This document shows, piece by piece, positions 8,598 through 17,325 of a DNA stretch of 64,000 nt. The stretch comes from Corynebacterium sp. p3-SID1241 (lineage in GTDB: Bacteria > Actinomycetota > Actinomycetes > Mycobacteriales > Mycobacteriaceae). The DNA is taken from the NCBI GenBank assembly GCA_025144025.1, contig JALXWS010000011.1, positions 1 to 64,000 on the forward strand, read 5' to 3'. Positions within the stretch are counted from its first letter, which is position 1. The number at the start of each line of letters is the position of its first letter. The translations under genes were made by a program, and so were the position numbers. The notes under the pieces were generated by a model, which did not search any database, was not told where the DNA came from, and saw nothing but the letters and a program-made list of their open reading frames with translations.

Positions 8598-9704
8598 GTG
8601 TTTGATAAATCTTTGACGCAACAGCTCACAGCGATCGAGGGCGTGGAACTGGATTCCACCGCCACCTTTGCGGATCTGACTACGCTGCGTGTGGGCGGAA
8701 AACCGCAGGCCGCGCTGCGCTGCTCGCAGCCCGAAGCCGCCGTGGACGTCATCCGTGCCCTAGATCGGGCCGAGGTGAAGATCATAGTCGTCGGCGGCGG
8801 CTCCAACCTCCTGGTGGCCGATGGTGCCGTGGACCTCGTCGCGGTCATCCTTGACTTTGATGAGGTCTCCATGGATACCGAAACCGGTGTGGTGCGCGCG
8901 CAGGCCGGCGCCGTGTGGGATGACGTGGTGGCCCGTTCCGTGCAGCTTGGCCTAGGCGGCATCGAATGCCTATCTGGCATCCCCGGCACCGTGGGTGCGG
9001 TTCCCGTGCAGAATGTGGGCGCCTATGGCGCGGAAGTTTCCGAGGTTCTTACCCGCGTGCGCCTTTATAACCGCCGCACCGATAGCGATGAATGGGTTCC
9101 CGCCTCCGATCTGGAGCTGGCGTATCGCTATTCCAACCTGAAATTCACCGGCCGCGCCGTAGTGTTGGAGGTGGAGTTACAGCTCGATACCGAGGACCTT
9201 TCGCGCCCGCTGCGCTTTGGTCAGCTCACCCAGAATCCGGGCGAGCGCCGCCCCGTGGCCGAGGTCCGCGAGGAGGTCTTAAAGCTCCGCCGCGGCAAGG
9301 GGATGGTGCTCGACCCCACCGACCATGACACCTGGTCCGCCGGCTCTTTCTTTACCAATCCGGTGGTGGACTCCGCTCTTGCCGACGCCGTCCAGGCCAA
9401 GGTCCGTGCCACGCTTGGCAACGCCACCGCAGACTCCATGCCCCGCCACCCGTCTGCCGAGACTGGCCGGGAAAAGTTGTCCGCTGCCTGGCTCATTGAC
9501 CGCGCCGGGTTTGCTAAGGGCTACCCGGGCTCTGGCCAGGCCACGCTCTCGACGAAGCACACGCTGGCGCTGACCAACCGCGGCGAGGCCACGGCCGCCG
9601 ATATCGTGGACCTTGCGCGCACCATCCGCGACGGCGTTCGTGAGGCCTTCGGCGTGGAGCTCGTGCCCGAACCCGTGTGGATCGGTCTCGCCCTCGACGA
9701 GTAG
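8598..9704 (+). CDS. murB: UDP-N-acetylenolpyruvoylglucosamine reductase (MurB)
   Basis: MurB uses NADPH and FAD to reduce UDP-GlcNAc-enolpyruvate to UDP-N-acetylmuramate in the cytoplasm, the second committed step of peptidoglycan synthesis. The FAD-binding motif VVGGGSNLLVADG is near residue 60, GIPGTVGAVPVQNVGAYG lies in the middle, and AGSFFTNP carries the catalytic serine; the C-terminus ends with the usual PEPVWIG. The start is probably the GTG at 8598 (368 residues); a TTG at 8589 would add three residues. A strong terminator follows at 9746. Confidence 0.93.
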   Translation: MFDKSLTQQLTAIEGVELDSTATFADLTTLRVGGKPQAALRCSQPEAAVDVIRALDRAEVKIIVVGGGSNLLVADGAVDLVAVILDFDEVSMDTETGVVRAQAGAVWDDVVARSVQLGLGGIECLSGIPGTVGAVPVQNVGAYGAEVSEVLTRVRLYNRRTDSDEWVPASDLELAYRYSNLKFTGRAVVLEVELQLDTEDLSRPLRFGQLTQNPGERRPVAEVREEVLKLRRGKGMVLDPTDHDTWSAGSFFTNPVVDSALADAVQAKVRATLGNATADSMPRHPSAETGREKLSAAWLIDRAGFAKGYPGSGQATLSTKHTLALTNRGEATAADIVDLARTIRDGVREAFGVELVPEPVWIGLALDE

Positions 9705-9745
9705 CGCGCGACCGCGCCTTTGCACAGGCCTAAAACCCACAAGGT

Positions 9746-9800
9746 AGCCACGATAACGCCCTAAACCGCGTGGTTTTCGGGGCTATCGTGGCTGCTTTTT
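9746..9800 (+). terminator. Terminator after murB
   Basis: A perfect 10-bp stem (AGCCACGATA at 9746-9755 and TATCGTGGCT at 9784-9793) with a 28-nt loop is followed by GCTTTTT. It separates murB from the convergent luxS gene and probably works for murB transcripts. Confidence 0.75.
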
Positions 9801-9836
9801 CAGTTCGGTGCCTCTCGCGCCGGCGAATGCGTTCGC

Positions 9837-10313
9837 TTAGGCCGCCATGACCTGGAGCCACTCATCCTTAGCGCCGAGGAAGGCGCGGGCTGCTTCCTGT
9901 GCGCCCTCCAGGCTGTGGTGCGCACCCCAGCCGCACTGCTCTTCGTTGGCTGCGGGTACCTCGGTAGCGGTGAGGATATCGTTGAGCGCGCCTTCCACCG
10001 CGCGCAGCAGCTCGTCTTGCTCCATGCCGTTAGTAATGGCATAGAAGCCGGTGCGGCAGCCCATCGGGGCGAAACCGATGAGCTTATCGGTGTAATTGCG
10101 CATGAAGTTTGCCATCATGTGCTCCACCGAGTGCAGAGCTTTGGTATCCAGATGATCCTGGTTCGGCTGGCAGAAGCGCAGATCGTACTTAATGATTTCG
10201 ACGCCGCCGCCCAAGTCCGTGCGGTCGGCCACGCGGATATACGGGGCGCTAACTAGGCGGTGGTCGAGTTCGAAGGACTTAACGTTGAGCTTCTTTTCAT
10301 TCTGGTCAGTCAT
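9837..10313 (-). CDS. luxS: S-ribosylhomocysteine lyase (LuxS)
   Basis: LuxS splits S-ribosylhomocysteine to homocysteine and DPD, the precursor of autoinducer-2, in the activated methyl cycle. All metal ligands are visible: H61 and H65 in HSVEHMMAN and C127 in EEQCGWGAH; the GCRTGFY motif is also present around residue 86. At 158 residues it has the normal family length. A GGAGG sits only one base before the ATG, too close for standard use, while a -10-like TACACT lies 8 nt upstream of the ATG, so the mRNA may be leaderless. It appears to be monocistronic. Confidence 0.95.
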   Translation of the reverse strand: MTDQNEKKLNVKSFELDHRLVSAPYIRVADRTDLGGGVEIIKYDLRFCQPNQDHLDTKALHSVEHMMANFMRNYTDKLIGFAPMGCRTGFYAITNGMEQDELLRAVEGALNDILTATEVPAANEEQCGWGAHHSLEGAQEAARAFLGAKDEWLQVMAA

Positions 10314-10321
10314 GCCTCCCC

Positions 10322-10327
10322 AGTGTA
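10322..10327 (-). promoter_or_regulatory. Candidate -10 element of luxS
   Basis: TACACT (reading the minus strand) lies 8 nt before the luxS ATG at 10313, the spacing expected if transcription begins at or next to the start codon. Confidence 0.45.
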
Positions 10328-10384
10328 ATCACAGCTGAGTGTCACTTCCTGAAATAGATTCTTTACCGCATACGCTGGGATAAT

Positions 10385-11737
10385 ATGAGCACACTGGACG
10401 ATTCCGCCGAGGTCCCTGGCGCCGCGAACACCGCGGACGCTGCGGGTGCCGAGCCTGCCGGCACTCAGTCTGTCGGCGCCCAGCCTGCGGGCGATCTGCC
10501 TTCCGGCGAACCCCCAACCGGCCAGCAGTCAACCGGCCAGCAGTCAATCGGCGAATACCCGAGCGGCGAGCAGCCGAGCGCTGCGGCGACTCCGGTGGGC
10601 ACATCCGTCTATGAGGGTGCGGATAAAATCGTGCCGAGTTCTGCGCCCACCGTGGTCAGGGTTAAAGGCCACACCGATAATGTAGATCCTTTGGCCCGTG
10701 GCAATCGCCTGCGCAAGGAAAGCTGGGGGCTGGTTATCCGCCGCGTGTGGGCGGACTTCTTCCACGATGCCCTGTTGGATCGCGCCGCCACGATGACGTA
10801 TTTCACGCTCATGGCCTTTGCCCCAACGGTGCTCGCGGCCTATTCGATTGCCACGCTCATCTTCTCCTCCCGGCAGGCCGAGGTACATAAGCTAACCTCG
10901 CAGTTTATTGCAGATTATGTGCCGGGCTCCATGACGGAGCAGGCCGAAAAATTGGTCGGCTCCATTATCGGTTCCGCGGCTCAAGGCGCCTTTGCGCTGG
11001 TGGTATCCGTGCTGGTTTCGCTCTTTGCGGCCTCGGCTTATGTGCGCGCCTTCTCGCGCACTGCTAATACCGTTTACGGGCGAGTAGAAGGTCGCGGGAT
11101 TATCCGTACCTGGGCGCTGATGTGGGGGCTGACCATCGTCTTAGTCATCGGCGCGGTCATCGTGCTTTTTGCCAATTTGCTGCGCGATACCATCGTGAGC
11201 GGTGTTGTCGAACCGCTGGCCGGCAAGCTGGAGATGCAAGGCACCGCGGACTTTTTGGGCGGAATCTTTATGCCGGTGTGGAATTGGCTGCGCTTCCCGC
11301 TCACCGTGGTGGTAGTGCTGACGTTGATTGCCGTCTTGTACCACTTTTCGCCGAATGTGCGGCCGGCGCGCTTTCGGTGGATAACTCTAGGCTCCGTGGT
11401 GGCGCTCGGCACCAACGTCGTGGTGTGGGGAGCATTCGCCCTTTATACCCAGCGCTTTGCCGGTGCCAGCGTGTATGGCGCCTTCAGCCTCATCATGGCG
11501 GTATTCATGGCCGTGTGGCTATCTAATACGATGCTCATTTTAGGCATCAAACTCGATGCGGAAATCCTGCGCGCCAAAGAGCTGCAACTAGGCCTGCTCG
11601 CCGCGCGGCATATCCAAGCCCCGCCGCGTTCCGACGCCGCCGCCAAAGCCCAAGCTCGTGCCCAGCGGGACTTAGAGGAACGATCCGAGCGCATCTATGA
11701 AAAGGCGGTGCGCCGGAAAGAGTATGACGAGAGCTAG
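10385..11737 (+). CDS. YihY/BrkB family inner-membrane protein
   Basis: A 450-residue membrane protein of the YihY/BrkB family. It was historically annotated as ribonuclease BN, but the family is now regarded as a membrane protein of unclear, possibly transport-related function. A disordered, Gly/Pro/Ser-rich N-terminus of about 100 residues contains short repeats. The core has about six membrane segments, starting with TYFTLMAFAPTVLAAYSIAT near residue 138. A charged, basic C-terminus follows. The stop shares four bases (CTAG) with the convergent fadD gene. Confidence 0.85.
   Translation: MSTLDDSAEVPGAANTADAAGAEPAGTQSVGAQPAGDLPSGEPPTGQQSTGQQSIGEYPSGEQPSAAATPVGTSVYEGADKIVPSSAPTVVRVKGHTDNVDPLARGNRLRKESWGLVIRRVWADFFHDALLDRAATMTYFTLMAFAPTVLAAYSIATLIFSSRQAEVHKLTSQFIADYVPGSMTEQAEKLVGSIIGSAAQGAFALVVSVLVSLFAASAYVRAFSRTANTVYGRVEGRGIIRTWALMWGLTIVLVIGAVIVLFANLLRDTIVSGVVEPLAGKLEMQGTADFLGGIFMPVWNWLRFPLTVVVVLTLIAVLYHFSPNVRPARFRWITLGSVVALGTNVVVWGAFALYTQRFAGASVYGAFSLIMAVFMAVWLSNTMLILGIKLDAEILRAKELQLGLLAARHIQAPPRSDAAAKAQARAQRDLEERSERIYEKAVRRKEYDES
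10516..10545 (+). repeat. 15-bp tandem duplication in the yihY 5' region
   Basis: Two exact copies of AACCGGCCAGCAGTC lie head to tail within the disordered N-terminal coding region and encode repeated TGQQS units; a third, diverged copy follows. The repeat keeps the reading frame. Confidence 0.7.
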
Positions 11738-13263
11738 CCCTGGTTGAGTAGGGCGAGGAGATCGCGCTGGACTTCGCGGCGGCGCAGCTTGCCTAGTTGA
11801 TCACCGGCGAGCTCATCCATGGCAAAGAAGCGCTGCGGGACCTTATAGCGCGCCAGCAGGCCGCGGCAGTGTGCGCGCAAGGCAGGCTCGTCGAGCCGTG
11901 CGCCGGGGGCAAGGACCACGCAGGCGGCGACGTCCTCAGAACCATCGGAGCGAGGAACGCCCACGACCGCAGCCTGGGCGATATCGGGATGGGAGGTTAA
12001 AGCCTCCTCAACCTCGCCGGGATAGACATTGAAGCCACCGGTGATGATAATTTCCTTGATCCGGCCCACCAGCCGGATATGGCCATCGGGCTCGCGCACG
12101 CCCATGTCCCCGGTGCGGAACCAGCCGTCGTGGAAGGCGGCGGCGGTGGCGGGGGCGTCGGCAAGGTAGCCGCCAAAGACCTGCGGTCCGCGGGCGAGGA
12201 TCTCGCCGGCCTCGCCATCCGGCTGGGTGCGGCTGAGGTCGTGGGGATCGCCGAGGCGCAGCTGCGTATCCGGAAGCGGCAGGCCGATGGTGCCGGCGCG
12301 CCGGGTGTCATCGAGGGGATTGATGGTCAGCACGGGAGAGGTTTCCGTAAGTCCATAGCCTTCCACCAGCATGCCGCCGGTGCGTGCTTCCCAGGGATCG
12401 ATGATGCGCGAGGGGAGCGAGGCCGCGCCCGAGATGGAATAGCGCACCCCGCCAAGATCCGTGGGGGCGGCTGAACTAGCGGCGACAGGTGCGGCCGCCA
12501 TGGCCCGCTCGTAGATGGTCGGCACGCCCGGCATCCAGGTGGGGCGGCGCGCGGCAAGGGCCGCGGTCACCGCGTCGGTGTGTGGGGCAGCAAGCAGGAT
12601 GATCTCGGCCGCGCAGCGTACCGCGAGCAGCACGCTCATCGTCAGACCATAGGAATGAAACATGGGCAGCGCGGCCAGGAAGCGCTCGTGGCCGGCGCGC
12701 AGCGGGGCCTGGGTTTCTAGCTGCAGGCAGTTCGCCGCGAGGTTGCCGTGGGTTAAGACCACGCCCTTGGGGCGGGCGGTGGTGCCGGAGGTGTAGAGGA
12801 TAAGGGCGGCGTCGGCAAGCGTGGCAGGGTGCGGTTCCACCGGGGCACCGGAAAGGGGAAGTGGCTCGGTGAGTGAGACGGAGATGGTGGTCTCTACCTG
12901 CGCGGAGACGGTGGGGGCGATATCCTCCCAGGCAATCGCCACGCGAGCGCCATGGTGGGCGAGCAGCGGGGTGAGCTCGTGCGCGGTATAGCGCGGGTTA
13001 TGCTCCACCACCACCGCGCCCAAGCGCAGGATGGCGAAGAATACCACCACATGCTGCGGGCAATTAGGCAGCAGAATCGCCACGCGGTCGCCGGGCCGCA
13101 CGCCCATCTCGCGCAGGGCCCCAGCCGCGGCTGCCACCTGGGCATCGAGTTCGCTATAGGTCAGCGTCTGGCCGGCGAAGTAAGTGGCGGGGCGCTGCGG
13201 AAACCTCGCGACAGCCGCCGCGAAGAAATCCGTCAAGGTAGCGCCGTAGTGAATATCTGCCAT
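11734..13263 (-). CDS. Acyl-CoA synthetase (AMP-binding, FadD-like)
   Basis: A 509-residue adenylate-forming enzyme predicted to activate a fatty acid to acyl-AMP and then acyl-CoA. The ATP-binding motif YTSGTTARPKG is near residue 157, the VEGYGLTETSP motif is in the second half, and the C-terminal GFNVYPGEVEE and catalytic Lys region are present. It is the last of three paralogous ligases transcribed leftward and lies 11 bp after the previous one. It is about 60 residues shorter than its two neighbours, mainly in the linker after the ATP site. The exact chain-length preference is unknown. Confidence 0.85.
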   Translation of the reverse strand: MADIHYGATLTDFFAAAVARFPQRPATYFAGQTLTYSELDAQVAAAAGALREMGVRPGDRVAILLPNCPQHVVVFFAILRLGAVVVEHNPRYTAHELTPLLAHHGARVAIAWEDIAPTVSAQVETTISVSLTEPLPLSGAPVEPHPATLADAALILYTSGTTARPKGVVLTHGNLAANCLQLETQAPLRAGHERFLAALPMFHSYGLTMSVLLAVRCAAEIILLAAPHTDAVTAALAARRPTWMPGVPTIYERAMAAAPVAASSAAPTDLGGVRYSISGAASLPSRIIDPWEARTGGMLVEGYGLTETSPVLTINPLDDTRRAGTIGLPLPDTQLRLGDPHDLSRTQPDGEAGEILARGPQVFGGYLADAPATAAAFHDGWFRTGDMGVREPDGHIRLVGRIKEIIITGGFNVYPGEVEEALTSHPDIAQAAVVGVPRSDGSEDVAACVVLAPGARLDEPALRAHCRGLLARYKVPQRFFAMDELAGDQLGKLRRREVQRDLLALLNQG

Positions 13264-13274
13264 AGCCGCTAAGT

Positions 13275-14984
13275 TTAGGCCTTTGCCTCCAGCAGCTCGA
13301 GCAGGTCCTTGCGCACTTGGTGGCGGCGAATCTTGCCCAGATTGTCGCGCGCTAGATCCTCAAAGTGATAGAACGTGCGCGGGACCTTATAGCGAGTCAG
13401 CCGCTCGCGGCAGAATTCCTTTAAACCTTCGGGATCGAGCACGGCGCCATCGCGCAAGGTAACGCAGCCGACAACGTCCTCCGAGCCGTCCTGGCGCGGG
13501 CGGCCTACGGCGGCGACGTCCACCACGTCGGGGTGCTGGGCAATCGCCTCTTCTACCTCAGCGGGGTAGACGTTGAAGCCGCCGGTGATGATGATTTCTT
13601 TGATGCGGCTGACCAGCTTGATATAGCCATCCGGCTCCATGAGAGCCATATCGCCGGTGCGGAACCAGCCATTGTGGAAGGTCTTTTCGGTGGCGGCCGC
13701 ATTGCCAAAGTAGCCTTGGAAAATTTGCGGGCCGCGCGCGAGCATTTCACCCGGCTGGCCATCGGGCTGGGTTTCATCCAGGTTTTCGGGGTTAGCAATG
13801 CGCACCTGCGTATCCGGGAAGGGTACGCCCACATAGCCGGGGCGGTGCTTGCCGTTCATGGGGTTAGCTGTAAGGACCGGGGAGGTCTCCGTCATACCGA
13901 ATCCTTCCACGAGCCGGCCGCCAGTCATGGTTTCCCAGCGCTCCACAATTTCTACGGGCAGCGTGGCGGCGCCGGAGAAGGCATTGCGGATGCCGCTTAG
14001 GTCCACGTCCTTTTCTTCCGCCGCGTCCATGATCTTCTGATAGAGGGTGGGCACGCCCGGCAGCCAGGTAGGCGTGCGTTTTTTCACGACGTCCAGGATG
14101 AGCGGCATTTGTGGGGAGGGGACAAGGATGAGCTCGGCGCCGAGGTAGATGCTGAAGACGCACAGCGTGGTCATGCCGTAGGCATGGAAGATGGGCAGCG
14201 CTGCGAGGAAGCGCTCTTGTTGCTTGCCCATCTGTGGCACCCAGGCCTTACCTTGGATGGCGTTGGCAATGAGGTTGCCGTGTGAGAGCAGGGCGCCCTT
14301 GGGCTTTCCGGTGGTGCCGGAGGTGTAGAGGATGAGCGCAATATCGTCCTGGGAGATCTCGGGGACATCGAGGTCCGAGCCATCGCCGCCGATGGCCGAG
14401 CCGATGAGGGTGGACCACTCCACGGTATTGGGCGCGGGGCTGGTGAGCTGCTCGCGCTTGGCGGCCAGCGGCGGGATGGGCAGACGCAGCGCGAGGCGCT
14501 TGAGCGGTGGCATGGCATCGACCATGTTGACGGAGACGATGGTCTCTAGCGGGGTCGTTGAGCGCAGCCTTTCCAGTGTGGAGGAGGTTTTATCCCAGGA
14601 GATAGCCACGCGCGCGCCATGGTCATTGAGCAGGCCTTCCAGCTCCGGGGCGGTGTAGAGCGGGTTGTGCTCGACCACGGTGGCACCAAGTAGCTGCACC
14701 GCATAGAACGCGGCGACGTGCTGGGGACAGTTGGGCAGGACGATGGCCACTTTGTCACCCGGGCGAATGCCAAAGGCCTTGAGCCCGGCCGCAGCGGCGC
14801 GCACCTGGGCATCAAGCTCCGCGTAGGTTTGCGTGCGGCCGAAGAAGTAGGTGGCGGATTTGTTGGCGTTGGCCCGCAGGTTATCGCGGTAGTAGTCGAC
14901 GATGGTCTTATCGCCGTAGTCCAGCGTGTGTGGGGTCCAGTCGCTGTAGTGCTCGAGCCAGGCTCGGGAGGTGGAAGCGGACAC
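13275..14984 (-). CDS. Long-chain-fatty-acid-CoA ligase (FadD-like)
   Basis: A 569-residue acyl-CoA synthetase. YTSGTTGKPKG, VEGFGMTETSP and ITGGFNVYPAEVEE are all present, as is the FYHFEDLARDNLGKIRR end that includes the catalytic lysine. I prefer the GTG at 14984: the protein then starts SASTSRAWLEHY, aligning with the start of the upstream paralogue, and GAAAGG lies at a good distance; the longer frame from 15041 adds a non-homologous stretch. It follows ogt with a 72-bp gap. Confidence 0.87.
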   Translation of the reverse strand: MSASTSRAWLEHYSDWTPHTLDYGDKTIVDYYRDNLRANANKSATYFFGRTQTYAELDAQVRAAAAGLKAFGIRPGDKVAIVLPNCPQHVAAFYAVQLLGATVVEHNPLYTAPELEGLLNDHGARVAISWDKTSSTLERLRSTTPLETIVSVNMVDAMPPLKRLALRLPIPPLAAKREQLTSPAPNTVEWSTLIGSAIGGDGSDLDVPEISQDDIALILYTSGTTGKPKGALLSHGNLIANAIQGKAWVPQMGKQQERFLAALPIFHAYGMTTLCVFSIYLGAELILVPSPQMPLILDVVKKRTPTWLPGVPTLYQKIMDAAEEKDVDLSGIRNAFSGAATLPVEIVERWETMTGGRLVEGFGMTETSPVLTANPMNGKHRPGYVGVPFPDTQVRIANPENLDETQPDGQPGEMLARGPQIFQGYFGNAAATEKTFHNGWFRTGDMALMEPDGYIKLVSRIKEIIITGGFNVYPAEVEEAIAQHPDVVDVAAVGRPRQDGSEDVVGCVTLRDGAVLDPEGLKEFCRERLTRYKVPRTFYHFEDLARDNLGKIRRHQVRKDLLELLEAKA

Positions 14985-15056
14985 GCGAAAAACCTTTCGT
15001 TTGGCTACAAAAACTATTTCTGAGGGGATAGCATATCCCAAACGCGAAGAAGCTCT

Positions 15057-15542
15057 CTAGTTTTCTTCCAGTGTCAGCAAAAATCGTTTGGCATCTAGCC
15101 CACCCGCGTAGCCGCCGAGCCCGCCATCGCTGCGCAGCACACGATGGCACGGCCGCACGATGAGCAGGGGATTGGTCCCGCACGCACTGCCCACGGCCCG
15201 CGTCGCGCCGGGCCGGCCGAGCATCTTGGCGACGTCGCGGTAGGTGACGGTCTCCCCATAGCCAATCTCCGCCAGCAGCGCGTGCACCGCGGCGCGGAAT
15301 GCCGTCGTCTCAGGCAGGTCTAGGGGCAGTTCAAAGGCGCGGCGCCGGCCGGCGAAATACTCCGCGAGCTGCGCCTGGGTGGCATCGAGTACGTCCGCGC
15401 TGTGCTTTCCTGCGACCCCTTCGTCCACACTGACTGCCGTCTCCTGCGGGGTGCTGGCTGCGGCGATTTCGACGCGGGAAAGCCCCCGCGGGCTCGCCTG
15501 CAGGCGCAGGGGTCCGAGGGGGCTATCGATCAGGCGGAACAT
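15057..15542 (-). CDS. ogt: Methylated-DNA--protein-cysteine methyltransferase (Ogt type)
   Basis: A 161-residue suicide enzyme that removes O6-alkyl groups from guanine in DNA by transferring them to its own cysteine. The active site PCHRVLRSDGGLGGYAGG is complete, and the GTNPLLIVRPCHR context is typical. I place the start at the ATG at 15542 (MFRLIDSPLGPL); the longer frame overlaps the fadD gene. That ATG lies one base after the fadD stop, so translational coupling is likely. It sits, unusually, between two acyl-CoA ligase genes. Confidence 0.92.
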   Translation of the reverse strand: MFRLIDSPLGPLRLQASPRGLSRVEIAAASTPQETAVSVDEGVAGKHSADVLDATQAQLAEYFAGRRRAFELPLDLPETTAFRAAVHALLAEIGYGETVTYRDVAKMLGRPGATRAVGSACGTNPLLIVRPCHRVLRSDGGLGGYAGGLDAKRFLLTLEEN

Positions 15543-15543
15543 G

Positions 15544-17259
15544 CTAGTTCTGTTCGGCTTCGAGGCGGCGGATGAGGTCTGCTTGGACCTCGCGGCGGCG
15601 GATCTTGCCCATCTGATCCTTGGCCAGCTCCTCAAAGTGATAGAAGGTGCGCGGGACCTTGTAGCGGGTCAGGCGCTCGCGACAGTAGTCCTTGAGGCCC
15701 TCCGGGTCGAGGGCTGCGCCATCGGCGAGGTCCAAGCACGCCACGACGTCCTCGGAGCCATCCTCGCGCGGGCGGCCCACCACGGCGACGTCATCGATGC
15801 TTGGGTGCTCGCGCAGGATTTCTTCCACCTCGCCCGGATACACGTTGAAGCCGCCGGTGATGATGATTTCCTTGATGCGGCTGACCAGGCGGATAAAGCC
15901 ATCTTCTTCCATGACGCCCATATCGCCGGTGCGGAACCATTCACCGTGGAAGGCGGCCTCGGTGGCCTCCTCGTTATTGAGGTATCCCTTGAAAATCTGT
16001 GGCCCACGCGCCAAAACTTCACCCTCGGTGCCATCGGGCTGGGTTTCATCGAGGTTATCCGGGTTGGCGATGCGCACCTGGGTATCCGGGAAGGGAATGC
16101 CCACGTAGCCGGGGCGGCGGTCGGTGCTCATGGGGTTGCCCACGATAATCGGTGAGCACTCGGTGAGGCCGTAGCCTTCCACCAAGAGGCCGCCAGTGTA
16201 ATTTTCCCACTTTTGCACGGTGTCCGAAGGCAGGGTAGAAGCACCGGAGAAGGCCGCGCGCACGCCCTTGATGGGAATTTGCTGCTCCTCGGCGGCCTTG
16301 ACGATGCGCTCGTAGAGCGTCGGCACGCCCGGAACCCAGGTCGGGGTGTGCTTCTTCATCAACTGCATGATGAGCGATATATCCGGCTTCGGCAGGATAA
16401 CGAGCTCGCCGCCGATGAACTGCGCCAAGGTCACGTTCATGGTCAGACCATAAGCGTGGAAGAAGGGGAGGGCGGCCAGCATGCGCTCTGGCTTATCGCC
16501 TAGGCCTGGCACCCACGCCTTGCCCTGCATCAGGTTGGAAAAGAGGTTGCCGTGCGAGAGCATGGCGCCCTTTGGGGCGCCGGTGGTGCCAGAGGTGTAC
16601 ATGATAAGCGCGATGGTGTCCTTGTCCACGTCCTGCGGCGTGGTGATATCGCTGCCATCGCCGCCGATGGCGTTGCCCACTAGGGTCTCCCACGGCACGG
16701 TATTAGGCGCCGGAGCAGAAAGCTGCTCGCGCTTGGACTTCAGTGGCGGGATAGGTAAGCGCAGGGCGGCGCGCTGCAGGGTTGGCATGGCGTTGATCAT
16801 GTTGATGGACACGACCGTTTCCAGGTTGGTGGTCGCGCGCAGCTTCTCCAGGGTGGGCGCAGCCTTGTCCCAGGCGATGGCGATGCGCGCGCCGTGGTCC
16901 TGGAAAAGACCTTCCAGTTCGTGGGCGGTATACAGCGGGTTGTGCAGTACCACCTGGGCGCCCAGCTTCAAGATGGCATAAAACGCCGCGATGTACTGCG
17001 GCGAGTTGGGCGCGACGATGGCTACGCGGTCACCGGGGCGCACACCGAAGGCCTTCAGGCCGGCGGCCGCAGCGCGAACCTGCCGGTCCAGTTCCGCATA
17101 CGTTTGGGTGCGTCCGAAGAAGTAGGTGGCTGGCTTATCGCCGTTAACCTCAAGATTATTGTCGTAAATGTCCAGCAGCGTGGTCTCGCCATACTCGAGG
17201 TGGTGCGGTGTCCATTCCGGGTAATACTGGAGCCAAGCCTGTGATTCGTATGCGGACAA
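15544..17259 (-). CDS. Long-chain-fatty-acid-CoA ligase (FadD-like)
   Basis: A 571-residue acyl-CoA synthetase and the first gene of the leftward fadD-ogt-fadD-fadD run. The adenylation motifs are YTSGTTGAPKG and VEGYGLTECSP, then ITGGFNVYPGEVEE and KIRRREVQ with the catalytic lysine. It is close in sequence to the 13275-14984 paralogue throughout (for example FGRTQTYAELD in both), pointing to tandem duplication. The start codon is ATG with GAAAGG upstream. It is divergent from mshA, with only 66 bp between the two starts. Confidence 0.88.
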   Translation of the reverse strand: MSAYESQAWLQYYPEWTPHHLEYGETTLLDIYDNNLEVNGDKPATYFFGRTQTYAELDRQVRAAAAGLKAFGVRPGDRVAIVAPNSPQYIAAFYAILKLGAQVVLHNPLYTAHELEGLFQDHGARIAIAWDKAAPTLEKLRATTNLETVVSINMINAMPTLQRAALRLPIPPLKSKREQLSAPAPNTVPWETLVGNAIGGDGSDITTPQDVDKDTIALIMYTSGTTGAPKGAMLSHGNLFSNLMQGKAWVPGLGDKPERMLAALPFFHAYGLTMNVTLAQFIGGELVILPKPDISLIMQLMKKHTPTWVPGVPTLYERIVKAAEEQQIPIKGVRAAFSGASTLPSDTVQKWENYTGGLLVEGYGLTECSPIIVGNPMSTDRRPGYVGIPFPDTQVRIANPDNLDETQPDGTEGEVLARGPQIFKGYLNNEEATEAAFHGEWFRTGDMGVMEEDGFIRLVSRIKEIIITGGFNVYPGEVEEILREHPSIDDVAVVGRPREDGSEDVVACLDLADGAALDPEGLKDYCRERLTRYKVPRTFYHFEELAKDQMGKIRRREVQADLIRRLEAEQN

Positions 17260-17311
17260 AACTATACCTTTCGGTAGCGTAGGTTTCTGGCAGGGGCCAG
17301 TATAGCGCCGC

Positions 17312-17317
17312 TAGAAT
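17312..17317 (+). promoter_or_regulatory. -10 element of mshA, leaderless arrangement
   Basis: TAGAAT ends 8 nt before the mshA ATG at 17326, with no Shine-Dalgarno between. This spacing puts the transcription start at the start codon. Confidence 0.55.
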
Positions 17318-17325
17318 AGAGCGCC

